A program made the translations under genes and the position numbers. 64,000 bases of DNA from Flavobacterium hydrocarbonoxydans (GTDB taxonomy: Bacteria; Bacteroidota; Bacteroidia; Flavobacteriales; Flavobacteriaceae): contig NZ_WSTB01000014.1 in the NCBI RefSeq assembly GCF_009789235.1, positions 1-64,000 on the forward strand, written 5' to 3'. Below, piece by piece: positions 1 to 8,346 of the stretch (position 1 is the stretch's first letter; the number at the start of each line of letters is the position of its first letter). The notes below the pieces were generated by a model. That model worked only from the letters and a program-made list of their open reading frames with translations. It did no database searches and was not told where the DNA came from.

Positions 1-197
1 AATTTGACATCACGGACGTCAAATTTGACATCACGGACGTCAAGTTTGACGTGGCGGACGCCAAATTTGACATCACGGACGTCAAATTTGACATGGTGGA
101 CGCCAAATTTGACGTGACGGACGCCAAATTTGACGTGACGGACGCCAAATTTGACGTGACGGACGCCAAATTTGACATGGCGGACGTCAAATTTGGG
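1..197. repeat. 21-bp palindromic tandem array (part 1)
   Basis: About nine head-to-tail 21-bp units; the window starts inside the array, so its full length is unknown. Each unit is a 12-bp core (GTCAAATTTGAC, a perfect palindrome, or GCCAAATTTGAC) plus a 9-bp spacer such as ATCACGGAC, GTGACGGAC or ATGGCGGAC. Clear unit starts are 18, 39, 60, 81, 102, 123, 144, 165 and 186. The period equals two turns of B-DNA. Because 21 is divisible by 3, the array also reads as an open heptapeptide repeat (KFDxTDx), but I see no gene signals and treat it as DNA-level repetition. Confidence 0.9.
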
Positions 198-260
198 GTG
201 ATTCAAGAATATTGGAACGTGTACAAAGTCATGAGGCTTCGCAAAACTGGAGTGAATTAT

Positions 261-512
261 GCCGAATTTCACGTCACGGACGTGAAATTTCACATCGCCG
301 ACGTGAAATTTCACGTTCCGGACGTAAACGTTTACGTTCTTGGTGTGAAATTTCACATCACGGACGTGAAGTTTCACATCGCCGACGTGAAATTTTACGT
401 TCCGGACGTAAACGTTTACGTTATTGATGTGAAATTTCACATCACGGACGTGAAGTTTCACATCGCTGACGTGAAATTTCACGTTCCGGACGTGAAACTT
501 CACGTTTTTCTG
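261..512. repeat. Higher-order 84-bp repeat of 21-bp palindromic units (part 2)
   Basis: Three 84-bp blocks begin at 261, 345 and 429, and each contains four 21-bp units. The cores differ from those of part 1 but stay palindromic: GTGAAATTTCAC in most units and GTAAACGTTTAC in the fourth unit of blocks 1 and 2. Some units carry one symmetry-breaking base (GTGAAGTTTCAC, GTGAAATTTTAC). The spacers have their own order within a block (ATCACGGAC, ATCGCCGAC, GTTCCGGAC, then GTTCTTGGT or GTTATTGAT). About 60 bp of unrelated sequence separates it from part 1. Confidence 0.9.
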
Positions 513-515
513 AGA

Positions 516-1456
516 TGGGACAAGATTTTGTGTAAACTCGAAATGGGTGTTAAGTTCTTAGCTATAATCCAATACAAAAAAGTCCTAGCGGGGTGGCATT
601 CAGCATACGTTAAATCATGAGTAGAGATTCCTACGGAATGACAAGATTGTGGTGACTTTTTGGGTTCGCAATAGAAACTCAAGCGGGGTGACATTCTGCA
701 TGCGTCAAATCATCGATAGAGATTTACTTCGTAGAACCACTTCGTTAGGTTTCCTACGGAATGACAAGATTGTGGTGACTTTTGGGTTCGCAATAGAAAC
801 TCCGGCGGGGTGACATTCTGCATGCGTTAAATCATGGATAGAGAGATTTACTTCGTAGAACCATTTCGATAGGTTTCCTACGGAATGATAAGATTGTGGC
901 GACTTTTGGGTTCGCAATAAAAACTCCAGCGGGGTGACATTCAGCATACGTGAAATCATGGATAGAGATTCCTACGGAATGACAAGATTGTGGTGACTTT
1001 GCGTTGACTTTTTGTTTTTTTTGCCTTTCGTTAGGTTTTCTACGGAATGACAAACTGTGTGTTTAAAAAATCACAGAAGCTTCGCAATCTTGTCATTCCG
1101 TAGGAATCCCAGCGGGGTGATATTCAGCATTATGTTAAATCATCGATAGAGATTCCTCCGGAATGACAAGATTGAGGACCTCCGTAACCACCAAGTGTAG
1201 CTCGGGTGAGGGATAGAGCTAAGCTACCGAAGTAGCAGCGAAAGCCCGACAGCATCCCGGTAAGAGGGCGTATAAGCGCATGCTGGATTTGCCCTCTTAT
1301 CGGGATGCTGGCACCCCCTGATGAATGATAAAAACGATGTTTTCAGGAAGGGCTTGTGGGGGTACCAAAAAGGATAGAGGACCAAATTTTGTCTAATCTC
1401 AAAATGGATGTTAAGGTCTTAGCTATAATTAAATACAAAAAAATCCCCGCGGGGTG
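516..1456. repeat. Cluster of dispersed intergenic repeats
   Basis: No gene is supported here. Three repeat types intermix. (1) A segment at about 516-592 (TTAGCTATAAT within it) recurs at about 1377-1456. (2) GCGGGGTGACATTC followed by a GCAT..GTTAAATCATGGATAGAG type sequence starts at 588, 683, 805, 929 and 1112, with a short copy at 1449. (3) GATTCCTACGGAATGACAAG variants lie near 626, 751, 875, 966, 1037 and 1150, with one inverted copy at about 1089-1108. Type 3 also forms the arms of the inverted repeat at 10574-10654. This looks like a multicopy non-coding family; no transposase is nearby. Confidence 0.75.
1196..1366. other. Structured intergenic element with long hairpin
   Basis: A 20-bp stem pairs 1250-1269 with 1291-1310 (one G-T position) around a 21-nt loop. 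A second stem-like pairing joins CACCCCCTGA near 1311 with TCAGG near 1343 and GTGGGGGT near 1356. The left flank contains GGG/CCC complementary segments around a GCGAAAGCCCG motif, which resembles structured intergenic elements that I recall as common in Flavobacterium genomes. Function is unknown; it could be a structured RNA or a non-autonomous mobile element. Confidence 0.55.
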
Positions 1457-1575
1457 ATATTCGATAGCACTACTTTTCGGATTACAAAAATTAGTGGCTT
1501 CGTGGCTTCGTGACAAAAAATCTTCCATACCAATTTCTAAATCCTTAATTTCGCTTTTCTAATAAGAAAGAGAAA

Positions 1576-3879
1576 ATGAAGGTCTGTATTGCCGAAAAAC
1601 CAAGTGTCGCACGAGAAATTGCATCTGTTTTAGGTGCTAATACCAAGCACGATGGCTATTACGAAGGCAATGGGTATGCGGTAACTTATACTTTTGGGCA
1701 TTTATGTACCTTAAAAGAACCTAACGATTATAAACCGCACTGGAAAAGCTGGGACCTGAATAATCTGCCCATGCTTCCGGAAAAATTTGAAACCAAAGTG
1801 GTGGAAAATTCGGGTATCCAAAAGCAATTTAAAATTGTAAAAAGCTTATTCGACAAAGCCACAGTCGTGATCAACTGCGGGGATGCCGGACAAGAAGGAG
1901 AACTGATTCAGCGTTGGGTGATGAACGAAGCCCATTACAAAGGCGAAGTGCAGCGTTTGTGGATTTCGTCGCTAACCACTGAAGCTATAAAAGAAGGTTT
2001 TGACAACTTAAAACCATCTGCCAACTACGATAATTTATTCTACGCAGGATTTTCAAGAGCCATTGGCGACTGGTTATTGGGTATGAATGCCACGCGTTTG
2101 TACACTGTAAAACATGGCGGTTACAAGCAGGTTTTGTCTATCGGGCGCGTGCAAACGCCAACACTGGCCATGGTGGTGGATCGTTTTAAAGAAATTGAAA
2201 ACTTTAAACCTCAACCCTACTGGGAATTGCAGACTTTGTACAGAGAAACACTTTTTAGTTATGAAGAAGGCCGTTTTCTGAATAAAGAAGATGGTGAACT
2301 TCTGGCCCATAAAGTAAAAGAAAGTGAGTTCGAAATTGTTTCGGTTGAAAAAAAGAACGGAAACGAGTTTGCGCCAAAACTGTTTGATTTGACAGGTTTG
2401 CAGGTGTATTGCAATACCAAATTTGGATTTTCGGCAGATGAAACGCTTAAAATTGTTCAGACTTTATACGAACAAAAGGTAGTTACCTATCCGAGAGTGG
2501 ATACGACTTTTTTACCCAACGATATTTATCCGAAAGTTCCCGGGATTCTGGAGAAACTAACTCAATATTCTGAGTTGACGCAGCCTCTTTTAGGGAAAAA
2601 AATTAAAAAATCGCCTAAGGTTTTCAACGATAAAAAAGTAACCGATCACCACGCGATTATTCCAACCGGAATTGAAAGTAATCTGCAATACAATCAGCAG
2701 CAGGTGTATGATATTATTGTAAAGCGTTTTATTGCTGTTTTTTATGATGATTGTCTGGTGGCCAATACAACAGTAATCGGAAAAGCAGCCGATGTGCTAT
2801 TTAAAACCACTGGAAAAGAGATTCTGAAAAAAGGTTTTCGGGTAGTTTTTGAAGACCCAAATGCCAAAGAAAAAGAAGCGGATATATTGCCGAGTTTTGT
2901 CGTGGGCGAAAAAGGACCGCACGAACCTTCGTTTTTAGAAAAAGAAACCAAACCACCGAATCAGTTTACAGAGGCAACCTTATTACGTGCCATGGAAACC
3001 GCTGGAAAACAGGTTGACGATGAAGATTTGCGCGAACTGATGAAAGAAAACGGGATTGGCCGACCTTCTACACGGGCGAATATTATTGAAACCTTGTTTA
3101 AGCGTCAGTATATTGTTCGAAATAAAAAGCAGGTTTTGCCTACCCCAACCGGGATTCAGTTGATTGATACGATTCAGAATGAATTGATAAAATCGGCAGA
3201 ATTGACGGGTTCCTGGGAGAAGCAGCTGAAGGATATCGAAAAAGGAACTTTTACCGCTGGTGCTTTCATTAAAAACATGAAACGTATGGTTGAAGCTTTG
3301 GTTACGGAAGTTCGAAGCGAAACCCGACATGCCAATATTTCGCATGCACAAAGTGTTCAGAAAGAAGTGGCTAAAGTCGAGCAAAAGAAAGTTGCCGGAA
3401 TTCTGGCAGAAGCCTGTCCGAAATGTAAAAAAGGAAATCTGATAAAAGGAAAATCGGCTTACGGCTGCAGCGAATATAAGTCGGGTTGTAATTTTCTGCT
3501 GCCTTATACTTTTGCAGAGAAAAAAATATCCGAAAATCAATATTTAAGATTGGTTCAAAAAGGTTCAACGGTAAACATAAAGGGTTTTAAAACGGAGGAA
3601 GGAACTGTGGAAGGTTTGCTTCGTTTTGAAGAAGGTTACAAATTAAAATTAGAAACAAAAAAAACAGCTCCAAAGGCAAAATCTGAAGCAGCTTCGGATG
3701 CTTTAACATGCCCGAAATGCAAAAAAGGAACTGTTCTAAAAGGCAAAACAGCTTATGGTTGTGGCGATTATAAATTGGGTTGTGATTTTAAAGTAACTTT
3801 TGATGAAGTGAGAGCCAAACTAGCTGATCAAAAACCTACTAAGGAATTGGTTTATGCTATTTTGGAGGAGAGCGTTTAG
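1576..3879 (+). CDS. topB: DNA topoisomerase III (type IA)
   Basis: A 767-residue type IA topoisomerase that relaxes or decatenates DNA through a covalent 5'-phosphotyrosine. The N-terminus (MKVCIAEKPSVA) opens the TOPRIM domain, and CGDAGQEGE carries its acidic metal-binding residues. The nucleophile is Tyr305 within VTYPRVDTT. The C-terminus carries two four-cysteine zinc-ribbon units that start with CPKC at residues 614 and 712, as is usual for the Bacteroidota TopB form. The ATG at 1576 follows a purine-rich stretch (AAGAAAGAGAAA) that serves as ribosome binding site. It stands alone between the repeat zone and a hairpin, so it is probably monocistronic. Confidence 0.96.
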   Translation: MKVCIAEKPSVAREIASVLGANTKHDGYYEGNGYAVTYTFGHLCTLKEPNDYKPHWKSWDLNNLPMLPEKFETKVVENSGIQKQFKIVKSLFDKATVVINCGDAGQEGELIQRWVMNEAHYKGEVQRLWISSLTTEAIKEGFDNLKPSANYDNLFYAGFSRAIGDWLLGMNATRLYTVKHGGYKQVLSIGRVQTPTLAMVVDRFKEIENFKPQPYWELQTLYRETLFSYEEGRFLNKEDGELLAHKVKESEFEIVSVEKKNGNEFAPKLFDLTGLQVYCNTKFGFSADETLKIVQTLYEQKVVTYPRVDTTFLPNDIYPKVPGILEKLTQYSELTQPLLGKKIKKSPKVFNDKKVTDHHAIIPTGIESNLQYNQQQVYDIIVKRFIAVFYDDCLVANTTVIGKAADVLFKTTGKEILKKGFRVVFEDPNAKEKEADILPSFVVGEKGPHEPSFLEKETKPPNQFTEATLLRAMETAGKQVDDEDLRELMKENGIGRPSTRANIIETLFKRQYIVRNKKQVLPTPTGIQLIDTIQNELIKSAELTGSWEKQLKDIEKGTFTAGAFIKNMKRMVEALVTEVRSETRHANISHAQSVQKEVAKVEQKKVAGILAEACPKCKKGNLIKGKSAYGCSEYKSGCNFLLPYTFAEKKISENQYLRLVQKGSTVNIKGFKTEEGTVEGLLRFEEGYKLKLETKKTAPKAKSEAASDALTCPKCKKGTVLKGKTAYGCGDYKLGCDFKVTFDEVRAKLADQKPTKELVYAILEESV

Positions 3880-3898
3880 TTTTTTTTGCGAATAATTT

Positions 3899-3996
3899 GT
3901 TTCACGCAGATTTCGCAGATTTAAGCAGATTAAATTTTGATTTACAAAAAAAATCTGCGCACATCTGCTTAAATCTTTTTTAAATCTGCGTGAAAC
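3899..3996. repeat. Long inverted repeat after topB
   Basis: The outer arms GTTTCACGCAGATTT and AAATCTGCGTGAAAC pair perfectly, and inner segments (GATTTAAGCAGAT against ATCTGCTTAAATC) extend the stem. It lies 20 bp after the topB stop and may act as transcription terminator. A related ATCTGCG hairpin lies at 8215-8274, so this belongs to a dispersed family. Confidence 0.7.
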
Positions 3997-4092
3997 AAAA
4001 ATCATATTAATCCTCTTATCCCGATAGCTATCGGGAGTGGTAAACAATTTTTTCCTAACTTAGCTATTCAATCTAACTTCTAAAACTCAAAA

Positions 4093-4572
4093 ATGATGTT
4101 TCAAAAAACTACTTTTATATTACTTTTACTAGCAATCGTTTCTTGCAAAAAAGCCGAAAACACCGAAAAAGACAAAATAAAAGCCGCTGATTGGCTAATT
4201 GGAAACTGGGAAAATAAAAATCCTGATGGGGTGCTTACCGAAAATTGGGAGAAAGTAAACGACAGTACTTTTAGTGCAACTTCCTATTTTATTAAAGCAG
4301 AAGACACCATTCACCAGGAAACTATCTCGCTTGCGCAAAAAGGAGAAGAACTAACGTATATCGCTACTGTAAAAGGACAAAATAATGATAAGGCGGTTTC
4401 ATTTCCAGCAACACTTTCAACCGATAAACAATTGGTTTTTGAAAACCCAAAACACGATTATCCACAGAAAATTACTTATACCAAAGGAGCTAATAATACT
4501 TTGACTGCAGAGATTACAGGGAAGTTAGATGGAAAACTGACTACGGAGAGGTTTATTATGACGAAGAAGTAG
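4093..4572 (+). CDS. DUF6265-like secreted lipoprotein
   Basis: 159 residues. A short hydrophobic signal ends in the lipobox AIVSC at about residue 18, so the mature protein should be a lipoprotein of the cell envelope. The body (ADWLIGNWENKNPDG, then TLSTDKQLVFENPKHDYPQ) matches the pattern of the DUF6265 family, a small all-beta domain of unknown biochemical role. The start could be either of two adjacent ATGs. It has its own intergenic space on both sides and no obvious partner, and no catalytic motif is visible. Confidence 0.75.
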   Translation: MMFQKTTFILLLLAIVSCKKAENTEKDKIKAADWLIGNWENKNPDGVLTENWEKVNDSTFSATSYFIKAEDTIHQETISLAQKGEELTYIATVKGQNNDKAVSFPATLSTDKQLVFENPKHDYPQKITYTKGANNTLTAEITGKLDGKLTTERFIMTKK

Positions 4573-4721
4573 AAATCTCGCGAAGTCGCAGAGGCGCAAA
4601 GTTTTTTTTAAATATATTATTTTGTTTTTGTTTTTGTTTTTCGCCAAGTTGCGAGAAACAAAAATAAAAGCTGTAAAAACTTAGAACCTAAGTAGCTTAG
4701 AATCTTAGTGACTTAAAAAAA

Positions 4722-5885
4722 CTACTCGTTCTCCCCTATTTTATTGACCATCAGAATCATCAATCCGCCCAGGAATGCCATTACCAGAAATGCCCATTTC
4801 ATGCTTAAATATTCAGAGATGAAACCCACCATGGGCGGAACAAGCAAAAATCCTAAATAACCGATAGTTGAAATCGAAGTCAAAGCCGAGCCACTGCTTA
4901 ATTTTGAAGATCTTCCGGCAATGCTAAAGACTAACGGAACTACACAGGAAACCCCTACTCCAATGAGTACATAACCAAAAATTGTTGGGTAAACAAAAGG
5001 AAACAAAAAGCAAATTAAAAATCCGAAAGTGATTAACAACGCACTGTAAAACAGGATATTCTTGATTCCGAATTTCATTACCGCATAATCTCCTAAAAAA
5101 CGTCCTAATGTAACCGCTGTCATAAAAAACACAAAAGCTGCGGTAGTCAGTTTTGGTGACGCGTGCAATATATTCTGGAAATAGATTCCGCTCCAGTCGT
5201 ACATCGTGTTTTCGCAAGCCATAGACACAAAACAAATCAGGGCAAACTTAATCAGGTTTTTATCGGGTAAGGAAAAGAACTTCTTTTTCTCTTCCGGCAA
5301 AGGTTCTGTATGAATGGAAAGCGGGTAAAAACAAGCCGTAACAGCTAGCATTGCCATACTTATTCCGAGTAAATGATACGATGGTGCAATATGCTGTGTA
5401 ACCATCACGTACCCCAAACCTGCTCCGGCAAAACCAGCCAGACTCCAAACAGCGTGAAAACGCGTCATAATCGATTTTGGATAGAGTTTCTGTACTTCCA
5501 GCGCCTGCGCATTAATGGATAAATTGAAGATATTTCGTGAAGCTCCAAACATCAAAAGTATGATAATCAACTGCCAGACATAACTTGAAAAGCCGGGGAA
5601 AGCCAGCATGATATTAAACATTACAGCTCCTAAAAGCATGATATAGCGACTGCTGTATTTGTTTAATAATTTTCCTGTAAAGGGCATGGTAAACATCAAA
5701 CCAATCGGGAAGGCAAATAAAACGGCTCCAAACTGGGCTTCGCTTAAATGCAATTGTGTCTTGATATCCGGAATTCGGGACGCCCATGATGAATAGCCAA
5801 ATCCTGAAATAAAGAAAAATACTGTATTGGCTATCCGATATCCTTTTGGTGAATGCTGTATTTTTTTTATGTAGGAAAGAATCAT
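4722..5885 (-). CDS. MFS transporter
   Basis: A 387-residue major facilitator superfamily permease of the inner membrane with about 12 hydrophobic helices. The first loop (FGYSSWASRIPDIKTQLHLS) resembles the YbjJ-type MFS branch, and a glycine-rich motif lies between helices 2 and 3 (PFTGKLLNKYSSRY). The substrate cannot be deduced; YbjJ-like proteins are poorly characterised. It is transcribed towards the DUF6265 gene and is preceded by the iron-type promoter region that serves the divergent ankyrin gene. No regulatory box was recognised for this strand. Confidence 0.85.
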   Translation of the reverse strand: MILSYIKKIQHSPKGYRIANTVFFFISGFGYSSWASRIPDIKTQLHLSEAQFGAVLFAFPIGLMFTMPFTGKLLNKYSSRYIMLLGAVMFNIMLAFPGFSSYVWQLIIILLMFGASRNIFNLSINAQALEVQKLYPKSIMTRFHAVWSLAGFAGAGLGYVMVTQHIAPSYHLLGISMAMLAVTACFYPLSIHTEPLPEEKKKFFSLPDKNLIKFALICFVSMACENTMYDWSGIYFQNILHASPKLTTAAFVFFMTAVTLGRFLGDYAVMKFGIKNILFYSALLITFGFLICFLFPFVYPTIFGYVLIGVGVSCVVPLVFSIAGRSSKLSSGSALTSISTIGYLGFLLVPPMVGFISEYLSMKWAFLVMAFLGGLMILMVNKIGENE

Positions 5886-6212
5886 GGAATGGCTTTGAAT
5901 TTATTTTGATGCAAAATTAAGGTTTTGATCCTGTTTCTTAGTCATTCAACAAACTTAAAATTACTAATTCAGAAATTATTTGTCTAAAACACACTTATAA
6001 GCTAGCTAGAACTCCTTTTTTTATAAATTTTAAAAAAAAATCAATCTCTGATTAAACCTTATTATTAATATTTAATCTAAATAAGAGTGCTCAAACAAAT
6101 ATTATGTTTTACATTTGTATTTATTTTTATCAATTCTAAATAATTATATTTTTATAATCTTTAGAAAACCAACCAAAAATCCATTAACAAAGAACCTTTT
6201 TATATATACTTT
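5886..6212. other. Intergenic region between divergent genes
   Basis: 327 bp of very A+T-rich DNA between the MFS gene and the ankyrin gene, which point away from each other. Apart from the promoter and boxes at 6069-6143 nothing specific was seen. Confidence 0.6.
6069..6143 (+). promoter_or_regulatory. Candidate regulated promoter of the ankyrin/DUF2271 operon
   Basis: A -7-like box TACATTTG lies at 6110-6117. TCTAAATAA occurs at 6076-6084 (inside a TATTTA-N3-TAAATA inverted repeat, 6069-6083) and again at 6135-6143, with 25 and 17 bp between the boxes and the -7 element. The same layout, nearly base for base, occurs at 11824-11898. The -33 TTTG is absent here, so basal expression may be weak. 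Binding by a shared repressor is inferred from position and repetition. Confidence 0.65.
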
Positions 6213-7712
6213 ATGAAAAACAGCCTTTTTATTTCCTTTGCATTCGCTGCTATTTTTAGCGTTAATGCCCAACAAAAAAACACTCTTTTAGAAGCCTCTT
6301 TTTGGAAAACAGCTCCAAATGAAATTTCGGTAAAAGCTGAAATAGAAAAAGGAAACAGCCCTTCAGAATACAACCAAAACTCTTTTGACCCTGTCGTTTT
6401 GGCTATTAATAATGAAGCTCCCAATGCTACCATAAAATTTTTATTGGAACAACCGGGAAATGCAGTCAATAAAAACACACATGATAACCGTATTTATTTG
6501 CACTGGGCAGCTTATAAGGGAAATGTAGAAATTGTAGAATATCTTTTAGCAAAAGGTTCAGATATCAATCATGAAGATAGCCACGGAGCCATTCCTATAA
6601 CTTTTGCAGCAAGCAGCGGTCAAACTAACACGGCTCTTTATGATGCTTTTTTTAAAGCAGGAACTGATCCGAAAAAGAAATACAAAAACGGTGTTAACCT
6701 TTTATTACTGGCCATTCCGGCTGATAAAAACTTAACTCTTTCGGACTATTTTGTATCCAAAGGATTATCCCTGAAAGATGTTGACAGTAACGGAAATACT
6801 GCTTTTGACTATGCTGCCAGAACAGGTAACATTGCTCTTTTGAAAACACTTGTTCAAAAAGGCGTAAAATATACCGGCAGTTCGCTAATTTTTGCTGCAC
6901 AGGGTTCACGCCGTGATTCTAACCCTATCGAAGTCTATAAATATTTAGTTGAAGATCTAAAAATAAAGCCTACAGCTACCAGCGCAGAAGGAGAAACAGT
7001 ACTTCATTTTCTGGTACGCAAGCCTAAGCAAATCGAAATTATCAATTATTTTTTAGCCAAAGGTGTTGATATCAATACAGCAGATAAAGAAGGCAATACC
7101 GCTTTGATGAATGCTGCTGGTTCAAGAGAAAAAGAGGTTCTAGAACTGATATTGCCTCTTGTAAAAAACAATAATGCTAAAAACAACAAAGGCGAATCTG
7201 CCCTGACTTTTGCTATTACTTCTGGTACGCCTGAAGGTGCTGAACTACTTTTGAATAAAGGAGCTGATGTAAACGTTTTAGATAAAGACGGAAATAATTT
7301 AGGCTACTATTTAATACAATCTTACAGACCACAAATGGGTCGTGGCGGCGAAGCTCCTAAACAGGATCCTTTTGCTGCAAAAGCAAAATTACTTCAGGAT
7401 AAAGGTTTGAATCTGGCTGCTCCTCAAAAAGACGGAAGCACTTTATACCACTTAGCTGTTGTTAAAAATGATTTAACCTTACTAAAAAAATTAGCCGATT
7501 TCAACATCGATATCAACGCTCAAAACAAAGATGGTTTAACTGCTTTGCATAAAGCTGCCATGATTTCTAAAGATGATTCGCTACTGAAATACCTCCTGTC
7601 CATCGGAGCAAAAAAAGAAATTGCTACTGAGTTTGACGAAAGCGCTTATGCACTTGCAAAAGAAAATGAATCCCTAACCAAAAATCAAGTTTCGATAGAA
7701 TTTTTAAAATAA
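6213..7712 (+). CDS. Secreted ankyrin-repeat protein
   Basis: 499 residues. A signal peptide (MKNSLFISFAFAAIFSVNAQ) directs export. The rest is a run of about ten 33-residue ankyrin repeats, seen as repeated patterns such as DNRIYLHWAAYKGNVEIVEYLL, GNTALMNAAG and DGLTALHKAAM. Ankyrin arrays bind proteins and have no catalysis of their own. The DUF2271 gene starts only 4 bp downstream, so the two form an operon. The promoter is a near copy of that of the TonB receptor at 11919, which links it to iron uptake. A scaffold role for a periplasmic redox complex is possible, but nothing in the sequence proves it. Confidence 0.85.
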   Translation: MKNSLFISFAFAAIFSVNAQQKNTLLEASFWKTAPNEISVKAEIEKGNSPSEYNQNSFDPVVLAINNEAPNATIKFLLEQPGNAVNKNTHDNRIYLHWAAYKGNVEIVEYLLAKGSDINHEDSHGAIPITFAASSGQTNTALYDAFFKAGTDPKKKYKNGVNLLLLAIPADKNLTLSDYFVSKGLSLKDVDSNGNTAFDYAARTGNIALLKTLVQKGVKYTGSSLIFAAQGSRRDSNPIEVYKYLVEDLKIKPTATSAEGETVLHFLVRKPKQIEIINYFLAKGVDINTADKEGNTALMNAAGSREKEVLELILPLVKNNNAKNNKGESALTFAITSGTPEGAELLLNKGADVNVLDKDGNNLGYYLIQSYRPQMGRGGEAPKQDPFAAKAKLLQDKGLNLAAPQKDGSTLYHLAVVKNDLTLLKKLADFNIDINAQNKDGLTALHKAAMISKDDSLLKYLLSIGAKKEIATEFDESAYALAKENESLTKNQVSIEFLK

Positions 7713-7716
7713 AAAT

Positions 7717-8199
7717 ATGAAGTCAATTATTAAAATAGCAGCTCTTGGCGCGCTAATGTTTCTTTTATCTTTTCAGGCTACAGCTCAAACGAGTAAATAC
7801 AAATGTATGCTGCAAATGTCTAACTACATTGGCGAAGGTGCTTATATTGTGGTTTCTCTTGTAAACGCTAAAGGTGAATACGAAAAAACCCTTTATGTAA
7901 TGGGTGATGATAAAAAATGGTACAGTTCGCTTAAAGAATGGAATAAATTTAACGCTGCAAAAAAAGAAAATATTAGTGCTAAAACCGGCGCTTCGGTAAC
8001 TGGTGGAGACCGCAGTATTACGACTATCGAAATTGAAGATTCTAAAATCAATAAAGGGTACAAATTACGTTTTGAAACGGCTGTTGAAGATCAAAAATAT
8101 TTTAATGCTGATGCTGAAATGGCTTTAACCAAAGAAGGAATGGCTGAAAAAGCAGAAGGCAAAGGATATATTCGCTACGTTCGGTTGAGCAAAATTTAA
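7717..8199 (+). CDS. DUF2271 periplasmic protein, possible flavinylation substrate
   Basis: 160 residues with a signal peptide (cleavage near QATAQ, residue 24). The domain pattern (KCMLQMSNYIGEG near the start, KGYKLRFETA near the end) fits DUF2271, a family often found beside PepSY and ApbE genes. Residues 90-93 read TGAS after S87-A-K, similar to the [D/S]xx[S/T]GA[T/S] site at which ApbE attaches FMN in other exported flavoproteins. This would make it a periplasmic FMN carrier, served by the apbE gene 2.5 kb away and reduced by the neighbouring PepSY flavoreductase. The family call is fairly firm; flavinylation is inference. Confidence 0.75.
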   Translation: MKSIIKIAALGALMFLLSFQATAQTSKYKCMLQMSNYIGEGAYIVVSLVNAKGEYEKTLYVMGDDKKWYSSLKEWNKFNAAKKENISAKTGASVTGGDRSITTIEIEDSKINKGYKLRFETAVEDQKYFNADAEMALTKEGMAEKAEGKGYIRYVRLSKI

Positions 8200-8214
8200 A
8201 CATCAAACTTTACT

Positions 8215-8274
8215 ATCTGCGAAAATCTTTTAATCTGCCTGATTTTTATGCGGATTTAAAAGATTTTCGCAGAT
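8215..8274. repeat. Inverted repeat between DUF2271 and PepSY genes
   Basis: Arms ATCTGCGAAAATCTTTTAA and TTAAAAGATTTTCGCAGAT pair with one small bulge further in. It may attenuate or terminate transcription between 8199 and 8347, and it shares the ATCTGCG core with the repeat at 3899-3996. Confidence 0.65.
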
Positions 8275-8346
8275 TTATTTTTATAAATTCCAGGCAAGAA
8301 AACTTTAATTTGCCTGGAAAATAATTTCCAAAATATAATTATAGCA

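Noticed and set aside
1..512. CRISPR-like look of the array
   Set aside because: The spacers are only 9 bp, recur and are related to each other; no cas gene is nearby.
51..620. 189-residue open frame of KFDxTD and KFHxAD heptads
   Set aside because: The repeat length of 21 bp keeps any frame open. Cores vary so as to keep DNA palindromes, there is no ribosome site or signal, and other frames are open too. Kept as repeat.
500..1053. Short minus-strand frames with MSFRRKP and SPQSCHSVG motifs
   Set aside because: They are translations of the dispersed repeat family, repeated at each copy; not genes.
2983..3540. 185-residue reading frame antisense to topB
   Set aside because: Shadow of the strongly supported topB frame; no signal or family pattern.
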